DNA of 64,000 bases from Campylobacter sp. RM16192 (lineage in GTDB: Bacteria > Campylobacterota > Campylobacteria > Campylobacterales > Campylobacteraceae): the NCBI RefSeq assembly GCF_004803855.2, contig NZ_CP012552.1, forward strand, positions 868,001 to 932,000. The letters run 5' to 3'. Below are positions 8,219 through 14,645 of the stretch, piece after piece. Numbering within the stretch: position 1 is the first letter of the stretch; each line of letters begins with the position of its first letter. The notes under the pieces are model-generated. The model did no database searches. It saw only the letters and a list, made by a program, of their open reading frames with translations, and was not told where the DNA came from. The position numbers were made by a program, and so were the translations under genes.

Positions 8219-8432
8219 TTGAGAGAAATTTGCACGGATTTTGCTAGGATTTTCGACAAAAAATGAAAAATTGGCTTAAGGTTCAGATGTGGGATTTTCG
8301 CAAAAAATGGCCATAAAAAAATACAATGAAAAGCACAATTTTCAATACAAAAAAACTAAAAGTGCGGTAAAATGGGCTTTTGCGGAATTGAGAAAAAAGC
8401 GGTTTAAGGTTGGGCTGATTGATTTTGGTTAA
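8219..8432 (+). other. Chain of three overlapping mini-ORFs
   Basis: Three short frames follow one another with overlapping junctions: TTG 8219-8266 (15 residues, preceded by AAAGGAG at 8207-8213), ATG 8263-8316 (17 residues) and ATG 8307-8432 (41 residues, MAIKKYNEKH ... GLIDFG). Each frame is -1 relative to the one before, and both junctions carry the same CAAAAAATG string. Read as one protein with two -1 shifts, it would be a basic polypeptide of about 71 residues. Alternatives are translational coupling of three tiny products or a decayed gene. Coding status is uncertain. Confidence 0.4.
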
Positions 8433-8489
8433 ATTTGGCTGATTTGGTTTAAGGTTAGAGTTGGCAAGTTAGTTTTATTTTTTAAGGTT
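8275..8489 (+). repeat. Iterated TTTAAGGTT motifs in a GT-rich segment
   Basis: CTTAAGGTT occurs at 8275-8283 and TTTAAGGTT at 8403-8411, 8448-8456 and 8481-8489, all in the same orientation. The surrounding plus strand is markedly G+T-rich (TTGG and GATTTGG runs). This could be an iteron-like origin or a terminase recognition/packaging region beside the terminase gene. Neither can be shown from sequence alone. Confidence 0.45.
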
Positions 8490-8767
8490 GGTGGGCTGGT
8501 GTTTGGTGCGATTGGTTGTTTTTTATGAGGCAGAGGGAGGTATGAACCCATTGGACTGCCGAGCCATAATACCACATTCAGTTTTAAAATTTTAAAAATT
8601 TGAGATTTTTACATTATAAATTTATCTTATATTTTATCTACAAAACTACGACAAGAGCGCATTTTTATCTAATTTGCTATACGTTTTATGTAAAATTATA
8701 TGTATTTTAACTCTTTGCCTTTGCTTGGCGTCAGCGTTGGCGCTTGCCGGGCGGCCGGGTTGCGCAT
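8433..8767. other. Non-coding phage segment before the terminase 3' end
   Basis: No convincing gene. It holds a GC-richer block at 8530-8580 that can fold by pairing GAGGTAT (8537-8543) with ATACCAC (8569-8575, 6 of 7 pairs), followed by a strongly AT-rich stretch. A GC-rich end at 8727-8762 (GGCGTCAGCG, CCGGGCGGCCGG) may terminate terminase transcription arriving on the minus strand. Confidence 0.5.
8684..8707 (+). repeat. 24-bp intergenic repeat, copy 1
   Basis: A 24-base AT-rich string beginning TTTTATGTAAAATTATATGT is identical at 47774-47797, 39 kb away and outside the prophage. Both copies lie just downstream of a minus-strand gene's stop (terminase here, ackA there). Confidence 0.8.
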
Positions 8768-10336
8768 CTACACCCAGCTTTCATCTGCCCAGCCGTCATA
8801 TTCCTCGTCTACATAATCTCTTTCGTCAAAGAAACGATTTAACAGGTATTGTAAAAGATAGGCTTCAGCGTCCATTAGATCATCGCTTTTACTCTCTACT
8901 TCCGGATCAAAACTAAGTAGCTGCGCCTCAAGTTCATTAGTAGCGTTCAGGCTTGCGTTATGGTATATTTGCCCGGTGCGGTAATATGGCTCTAGATTTG
9001 ATATCCTTGTGTTTTTGGCTTTGCCCTGATGGCTAAGCCCATCAATCGGGAGCCTGACTCCCGTAAGCTTTTGTATCACGTCGATAGTGTAGAAGAAGTC
9101 ATTTTGCATCCCGGCCTTTTCTATGCCTATCCTGTTTGGCTGGAAATTAAGATAAATTTCTATAATTTTCACGCTTTTTTCAAATGGAGTCCAAAAACCG
9201 CTTGATACGTCAATAATAAAAATTCTATTTTTCTTGTCTATAGCAGAAGTCACAATGGCGGTTTGATCTTTGCCTTTATCGCTTGCAAGATCTATCGTGG
9301 TAAAAATTCTACATTCGCTTAATGAAATTCCCTCTGCATCTGCGGTTGTTATGCTTTTGGCCTTACGCGTTTTTAGCTCTCTATTATTAACTCCATCTGT
9401 TACATTCACCGTTACAAAAGGTTTATCTATATCAAAATTTAGCTCTTTAAAATATCTAAAATACTCCCTTTTAAAAATTGCCTTTTGAGGGTCAATGGCC
9501 GCACACATATACTCTTGATAAAATTCGTTTGACATTCCTTTGCCGGCTAGCAAGTTTTTAATTTGCTTGATTTTTTCTAGAGGAAATCTTGACGGCCATG
9601 AGCTCACCCCATTTTTGAGTATCGGTATTTTGATGGTTGTCCATTTGAATTTATCAGCCTCTTCGTCGCTTTCTTTTGGGTTAATGATATTGTTTAATAT
9701 GCTATCGTCGTGCAATATCGTCCCTATAATTACTATCTTACCCTTTGTAGGGTGCAGGGCAGGGAGTAAATCGGCATAAAACCAACTTTTTAGTTTTTGT
9801 CTATTTGATTTGCTAGTGATACCGTATTGTCCGTTTTTACTTTCTAAATCATCTATAATAATAAGCGTTGGTCTGATGTTGTTTATATTTGCACCGCGCG
9901 GATCTTGCCCGGCTGAGATAGACACCACATAACACTTTTTTTCAATTTTTTTGCCGTTTTTGTCCTTTTGCCCGGTATCAACCAAGACTTCGATCTTGTC
10001 TTTGTTCCATGTTTTGCCACGCCTGATTCCGTAGCCTTTGGCTGTTGCCTTATCTATGATATTTTTTGCAGCTTCAAGAAAATTTATTGCTTTTTCTTCG
10101 TTGCTGGAGGCTATCATGATAAAAGGCTCTGCCTTAAAGTATATCCGCGCGGTAGCATAAATTTTGTTTAATAGAGTACTTTTACCCGCACCCCTAAAAA
10201 CCGCTGCGGCTTTATATTGTTCTGGTCTATCGATAAATTTAATAAGGTCAAGATGAATTTTAGGGGTTTTATTTTCAAAAATTCCGGGCTCAATATCTTT
10301 AGCAAATTTTAGATATAGTTCTGGCGATATATCCAT
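8768..10336 (-). CDS. Phage terminase large subunit (T7-like)
   Basis: A 522-residue DNA-packaging motor. The ATPase half has a Walker-A-like loop FRGAGKSTLLNKI near residues 48-60 and Walker B LIIIDDLESKN near 158-168, followed by a coupling motif IIGTILHDDS. The C-terminal nuclease half has acidic clusters in TTIDLASDKGKDQTA, IGIEKAGM and KSDDLMDAEAYLLQYL, consistent with the RNase-H-like metal-binding site of T7 gp19-type terminases. It lies alone on the minus strand between the GT-rich zone and the phage right end, opposite in orientation to the large virion genes. The GC-rich block beyond its stop is a possible terminator. Family assignment is by motif. Confidence 0.88.
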   Translation of the reverse strand: MDISPELYLKFAKDIEPGIFENKTPKIHLDLIKFIDRPEQYKAAAVFRGAGKSTLLNKIYATARIYFKAEPFIMIASSNEEKAINFLEAAKNIIDKATAKGYGIRRGKTWNKDKIEVLVDTGQKDKNGKKIEKKCYVVSISAGQDPRGANINNIRPTLIIIDDLESKNGQYGITSKSNRQKLKSWFYADLLPALHPTKGKIVIIGTILHDDSILNNIINPKESDEEADKFKWTTIKIPILKNGVSSWPSRFPLEKIKQIKNLLAGKGMSNEFYQEYMCAAIDPQKAIFKREYFRYFKELNFDIDKPFVTVNVTDGVNNRELKTRKAKSITTADAEGISLSECRIFTTIDLASDKGKDQTAIVTSAIDKKNRIFIIDVSSGFWTPFEKSVKIIEIYLNFQPNRIGIEKAGMQNDFFYTIDVIQKLTGVRLPIDGLSHQGKAKNTRISNLEPYYRTGQIYHNASLNATNELEAQLLSFDPEVESKSDDLMDAEAYLLQYLLNRFFDERDYVDEEYDGWADESWV

Positions 10337-10477
10337 AAGCAGCCTTTGTTTTTTATTTTAAAGGTTACTCGTTGTTTTCCTAAAAATTTTATATAAAAAT
10401 TATTGAGGACACTACAACGGACACTAGAAACATAATATATATTGATATTGTGTTAAATACGTAGTTTTTAAAATAAT

Positions 10478-10500
10478 TTAAAATCCGTCCTCCGCAACCA
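10478..10500 (+). other. Probable prophage attachment site: 3' tRNA-Met-like remnant
   Basis: The string AAAATCCGTCCTCCGCAACCA (10480-10500) matches the T-loop-to-CCA end of a bacterial tRNA-Met. No pairing T-stem, anticodon arm or acceptor 5' half is present upstream. Many tyrosine integrases use the 3' end of a tRNA as attB, leaving such a fragment at the far end. It lies between the phage terminase and the chromosomal ribB gene, so it marks the right boundary of the prophage. The intact tRNA would lie left of the window. Confidence 0.65.
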
Positions 10501-10873
10501 AACCCCCATTTTATCGATGTTTTGAAGCCCTCACAAACTTACTTAATTTTTGCTTAAATTGAATTTAGTAAATTTTCGATAGTTTCTTGCGATTTTTTAA
10601 TGTTTTTTGTAATGTATTTTAACTGTCTTTATTGTGGAATTAGCATATTATTTATGCATAAGTTTATTAACTCGTAATGCTTTCTGCTATATTCTATATG
10701 GCTTAAAATAAATAGTATGCAAGTATGTAGTAATTAAATTTTGCTCAGTAATTACAAACTAAATAACATATTTAAAATATAAAATTTATAGATTGTTTAT
10801 TATTTTGTTTTAATCTTTAATTTTAAACAAAAATAGGTATAATGCTTGTAAATTTCAATTATAGAGAGAAAAA
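10501..10873 (+). promoter_or_regulatory. Chromosome-side intergenic region and ribB promoter
   Basis: A 370-base AT-rich gap with no gene. A TATAAT -10 box at 10838-10843 lies about 30 bases before the ribB ATG, and AGAGAG precedes the start. No riboswitch-like structure (FMN element) is evident. Confidence 0.6.
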
Positions 10874-11890
10874 ATGGATAGAGTTGAGCAGGCAATTGCC
10901 GATATAAAAAATGGTAAAATGATTGTAATGGTTGATGATGAGGATAGAGAAAACGAGGGAGATTTGGTCTTTGCTGGTGCATTTAGTGATACGCAAAAAG
11001 TAAATTTTGCCATAACTCATGCTAGAGGCGTTCTTTGTCTTGCAGTTAGCGAAGATATAGCAAAAAGACTTGAACTTGATCTAATGGTTAGTAAAAATAC
11101 CTCTTGTCACGAGACAGCTTTTACAGTCACTATCGATGCAAAAGCCGCTACTACCGGAGTTAGTGCCTATGAGCGTGATATGACGATACGTTTAGCAACC
11201 GATCATACTTCTAAGCCTGAAGATTTTGTAAAGCCGGGTCACATTTTCCCGCTTATAGCCAAAAAAGGCGGAGTTCTTAGTAGGACAGGCCATACGGAGG
11301 GCTCTGTGGATCTTTGTAAATATGCTGGACTTACTCAATCTGCCGTGATTTGCGAGATAGTAAAAGACGATGGAAATATGGCTAGAAGGGCTGATCTGGA
11401 GGAGTTTTGTAAGAAATTTAATCTAAATATGGTCTCTGTTTCAGAGCTTGTTGAATATAGATTAAAGCATGAAAGTTTAATCAGTATTGAGGATAAGGCT
11501 GCGGCTAAGATAGCTGGGTTTGATGCGATAAAGCACGAGATAAAGGACCATAGAGATCAAAAGCATTTTGTATTTACTTTCGGTGAAATTTCAAGAAGGG
11601 CCAATGTCAAATTTCATAAAACAAAAAGCGATATGGAGCTTTTGACTTCATCAAAATTTGAAGAGCTTTTAAAATCTATAAAATATTTAAGCGAAAATAG
11701 TGGAATTTTAGTCTTTTTGCAAGATGAGAAGACTTGCGATAATACTATAAAGGATTTTGGTATCGGAGCTCAAATTTTAAGGAAATTTGGCATAGAGGAT
11801 ATGGAGCTGATAAGCTCTAGTAAAAACAGAGAATTTGTAGCGCTTAGTGGTTTTGGGCTCAATATAGTCGGATATAAAGATTTAAACTAA
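10874..11890 (+). CDS. ribB: 3,4-dihydroxy-2-butanone-4-phosphate synthase with degenerate GTP-cyclohydrolase-II-like tail
   Basis: Converts ribulose 5-phosphate to 3,4-dihydroxy-2-butanone 4-phosphate plus formate in riboflavin synthesis. Residues 1-200 carry the signature acidic motif DDEDRENEGDL and the substrate loop TGHTEGSVDL. Residues 200-338 align in position with the RibA half of RibBA proteins but lack the zinc-binding Cys motif, so GTP cyclohydrolase activity is unlikely. Epsilonproteobacterial RibBA proteins are known to have such tails. This is the first chromosomal gene after the phage end, with its own promoter, and it is followed 34 bases later by a sensor kinase. Confidence 0.93.
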   Translation: MDRVEQAIADIKNGKMIVMVDDEDRENEGDLVFAGAFSDTQKVNFAITHARGVLCLAVSEDIAKRLELDLMVSKNTSCHETAFTVTIDAKAATTGVSAYERDMTIRLATDHTSKPEDFVKPGHIFPLIAKKGGVLSRTGHTEGSVDLCKYAGLTQSAVICEIVKDDGNMARRADLEEFCKKFNLNMVSVSELVEYRLKHESLISIEDKAAAKIAGFDAIKHEIKDHRDQKHFVFTFGEISRRANVKFHKTKSDMELLTSSKFEELLKSIKYLSENSGILVFLQDEKTCDNTIKDFGIGAQILRKFGIEDMELISSSKNREFVALSGFGLNIVGYKDLN

Positions 11891-11924
11891 AATTTGTGTG
11901 GCTGAATAAAATTTAGGAGTTTTT

Positions 11925-13172
11925 TTGCAAAAATGGATTTTTACCACTGCTTTGGTAATGTTTTTTGCTTTTGAATTGCTTTGTTGTTATTTTTATTTTA
12001 AGCATGATAGGTTCATATTTGCAATATTTGGAGGATTTGGAGTTGGCGGATTTTTATTGTTTTTGTTTTTAAACAAGACAGCTTTAATTAAAAATGATAT
12101 TGAAAAAGCATTTGCAAAGACTCCAAATTTAGGACTTTTACTTATAGATAAAGATGGGATTGTAGAATTTATTAATAAAAAATTTGAGCAAATTTTTAGA
12201 CTTGAAAGCAAGGGCTATTACGGACAAACTCTTGATAATCTTATTTTAAATGTCAATGAATTGGGTGCTTTAAAAAGCTTCTTAAGCCTTAAAAATCATC
12301 CTTACGATACTCAAAATTTTGTAGTTAATCAAAATAGACGCTTCTATCGCCTGAATATTTCTAGTGTGCTTGATGGCGGAGTTAAATTCGATGGGCTTAT
12401 AATAACCGCAAGCGATGTGACTCACGAAAGGGAGCTTGAAGAAAAAGAAGCCGAGCATCATAGAATGTTAATAGTAAATGCAAAAACCGCAGTAATGGGA
12501 GAGATGGTAAATTCCATATCACATCAGCAACGTCAACCTTTAAGCTCTATATTGCTTTCGCTTGAAAATATAGAGGAGTGTGTATCATCTAATCAATTTG
12601 ATGATATCGGAATCCATCTTGCTCGCTGTAAAAGAGGTGTGAAGCTCATAGATGAAACCATAAGCGCTTTTAGAAGTTTTTATGAAAAAGACAACAGTGT
12701 AATTGATTTTAATGTAAAAGACGTTATAAATGAGCTTACATTTATAGTAAAGCCTCAGATGAATACAAACGCAATTTCATTTGAATTTTGTTACGAAGAC
12801 GGTAATTTTATAGTAAATGGAGTGCCTTCTTATTTAAAACAAATCTTAATCAGTTTGCTTTCAAATTCTAAAGACGAGTTGGTTGAATGTATGAAAGATG
12901 ATGTTGATTTCGAGCCTAAGCTATGGATAGATTTGAAAAGGGTCGGTGATGAAATTTGTATAAGCGTTAGCGATAACGGAAGAGGTATTAAAGAGGAAAT
13001 GGAGCAAATTTTTGAACCGTTTTTTACAACCAAAAAAGATGTAGGAACTGGAATGGGTCTATATGTGGCTAAAATTTTAGCGACCGATAAGCTAAATGGA
13101 CGATTAAGGCTTGAAAGTCATGCAAATCCTACAAAATTCACGCTTTGTTTAAAGGCAAAAGATGGTGTATAA
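11925..13172 (+). CDS. Membrane sensor histidine kinase
   Basis: A 415-residue kinase. Two N-terminal membrane segments (about residues 5-25 and 30-48) are joined by a very short loop, so sensing is probably in the membrane or cytoplasm. A PAS domain spans about residues 65-170. The phospho-acceptor region is ISHQQRQPLSSI, and the ATP-binding domain shows N box SLLSNSKDEL, G1 DNGRGI and GTGMGLY. The start is TTG 11925, placed five bases after TAGGAG; the nearby ATG at 11933 is out of frame. The coding end overlaps the response regulator by 11 bases, so the two form a cognate pair. The signal is unknown. The position before a TMAO/DMSO-type reductase suggests respiratory control (inference). 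Confidence 0.9.
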   Translation: MQKWIFTTALVMFFAFELLCCYFYFKHDRFIFAIFGGFGVGGFLLFLFLNKTALIKNDIEKAFAKTPNLGLLLIDKDGIVEFINKKFEQIFRLESKGYYGQTLDNLILNVNELGALKSFLSLKNHPYDTQNFVVNQNRRFYRLNISSVLDGGVKFDGLIITASDVTHERELEEKEAEHHRMLIVNAKTAVMGEMVNSISHQQRQPLSSILLSLENIEECVSSNQFDDIGIHLARCKRGVKLIDETISAFRSFYEKDNSVIDFNVKDVINELTFIVKPQMNTNAISFEFCYEDGNFIVNGVPSYLKQILISLLSNSKDELVECMKDDVDFEPKLWIDLKRVGDEICISVSDNGRGIKEEMEQIFEPFFTTKKDVGTGMGLYVAKILATDKLNGRLRLESHANPTKFTLCLKAKDGV

Positions 13173-13893
13173 CAAAATAAAAGAGATTTTAAAAGATGTA
13201 AATTTAATGATCGTTGAAGATGACGATGACCTAAGGGAGGCTATAAAAAGCTCTGTAGGTCAATATGTAAATGAACTTCACGCCTGCAAAGATGCAAAAG
13301 AGGCGCTAGAGTGCTTTAGCGAACACAATATAAATTTGATAGTATCTGATATAAATATGCCTAGAATGAACGGGTTAAAAATGGCAGCTATCATTAGAAA
13401 GACTGATGAGAACGTGCCCATCTTGTTTTTAACCGCTTATGATAGCGATGAAAATATGCTAAGCGCTATTGACGTAAAGAGTTCGGGATTGCTTAAAAAG
13501 CCTTTTGATAAACGAGAGCTTGTGATGATGATGAGTTTTGCAGCAAATAAATTTAAGAGCGATTTTGCAAGTGTTGATCTTAAAAAAGGCTTTATATTTA
13601 ATGCATTTACAAGAGAGCTTTATAAGGATGGGTTGCCTGTGGCACTGACTAAAAAAGAGCAGGCTTTGCTTCATCTTTTTCTTAAAAACCAAACAAGAAC
13701 TGTTAGCTTTGATATGATAGAGGCTTGCGTTTGGCTAGGCGAGAGTTGTACGGGCGATGCTATTAGGGCGTTTGTCTATAAGCTTAGAAAAAAACTATAC
13801 CCTGAGCTTATCCAAAATGCACAAGGCATAGGATATAAACTTTGTTTAAATGAAGAGTGCGAAAGAACGATAAATGGAGTTGATTATATTTAA
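13162..13893 (+). CDS. OmpR-family response regulator
   Basis: A 243-residue DNA-binding regulator. The receiver domain has the acidic pocket EDDDD, the phospho-accepting Asp in IVSDINMPRMNG, the Thr switch FLTAYDS and Lys in LLKKPFD. The C-terminal half is a winged helix (ALTKKEQALLHLFLKN ... RAFVYKLRKKL). It overlaps the sensor kinase gene and is followed by a 160-base gap holding the promoter of the cytochrome/reductase operon, which is its likely target. No specific named orthologue can be assigned from sequence alone. Confidence 0.9.
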   Translation: MVYNKIKEILKDVNLMIVEDDDDLREAIKSSVGQYVNELHACKDAKEALECFSEHNINLIVSDINMPRMNGLKMAAIIRKTDENVPILFLTAYDSDENMLSAIDVKSSGLLKKPFDKRELVMMMSFAANKFKSDFASVDLKKGFIFNAFTRELYKDGLPVALTKKEQALLHLFLKNQTRTVSFDMIEACVWLGESCTGDAIRAFVYKLRKKLYPELIQNAQGIGYKLCLNEECERTINGVDYI

Positions 13894-14020
13894 TATAGCT
13901 CCAATTTTTTGATATTTTATATGAATTTACGCTAGCTTTATAAATTTAAAAACTACTATATTTAATTTACAAAATTTTTAGATATTACAAAAAAATCACA
14001 ATTAAATCATACTTTTTATC

Positions 14021-14026
14021 TATAAT
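14021..14026 (+). promoter_or_regulatory. -10 box of the cytochrome c/torA operon
   Basis: TATAAT sits 30 bases before the ATG at 14056, after a T-rich stretch typical of Campylobacter promoters. No -35 box is visible. The AT-rich 13900-14020 stretch is where the adjacent response regulator could bind. Confidence 0.55.
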
Positions 14027-14055
14027 TTCTCTACAACCACATGACAAGGAGAAAT

Positions 14056-14622
14056 ATGAAGAAGTTACTACTATCTGCAACGTTAGCTTGTTCGCTGTTT
14101 GCTGCAAGCGATGTTTATACAGATGTTGTGAAGCCGATTTTTGCGGACGAGAGTTCGACTAAGTCTATAGGCAGGTTGCTTCCAACAAACGCAGTTAAGA
14201 TTACTCAAGAGAGTAAAGATAAAGTAAAGATAACTATACGTGGGTATAAAAATCCAACTGTTAATAATGTGATTTATTACAGCGACTCTCAAAGAGTTAT
14301 TGCGGCTGCTTTCTCAAAAACAGCTAATGTCCAATTTAACTTAGTCGAAAAAGGCAAGGGAGGAAAATGGGACAAGGTTGAAGTGAGTGTTTATACAACC
14401 AAGGGAGATTTTACTAGTGATTTAGCTCCTATGTTTGCAAGAGCTGATCAGATGTATAAAGACAATTGTGGGATTTGCCACACTGCTCATGCAACCGATC
14501 ATTATAAAGCAAATCAATGGCCAGGGCTTATAAAATCGATGCTTAGCAGAACCGCGATAGATAAGAAAGACGAGTGGCTTATCACGCAATATTTACAAAA
14601 ACACTCATCAGACGTTAAGTAA
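14056..14622 (+). CDS. Periplasmic monoheme c-type cytochrome, electron donor to the TorA-like reductase
   Basis: A 188-residue exported protein. The signal peptide MKKLLLSATLACSLFAAS is followed by a beta-rich domain and a single heme site CGICHTAH near the C-terminus. The ATG at 14056 is chosen because AAGGAG at 14045-14050 precedes it; an in-frame ATG at 14041 would place that site inside the gene. It lies 23 bases before torA. A monoheme cytochrome paired with a TorA-type enzyme is known in C. jejuni (Cj0265c/Cj0264c), where it passes electrons to the molybdoenzyme. That role is inferred here from the pairing. Confidence 0.88.
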   Translation: MKKLLLSATLACSLFAASDVYTDVVKPIFADESSTKSIGRLLPTNAVKITQESKDKVKITIRGYKNPTVNNVIYYSDSQRVIAAAFSKTANVQFNLVEKGKGGKWDKVEVSVYTTKGDFTSDLAPMFARADQMYKDNCGICHTAHATDHYKANQWPGLIKSMLSRTAIDKKDEWLITQYLQKHSSDVK

Positions 14623-14645
14623 TAACAACTATAAAAGGAGAAAAG

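Noticed and set aside
8530-8580. Segment resembling a minus-strand tRNA (GTATGAACCCATT, GAGCCATAAT).
   Set aside because: No T stem or acceptor pairing can be formed. Only one imperfect 7-base stem is present, so it is not a tRNA gene.
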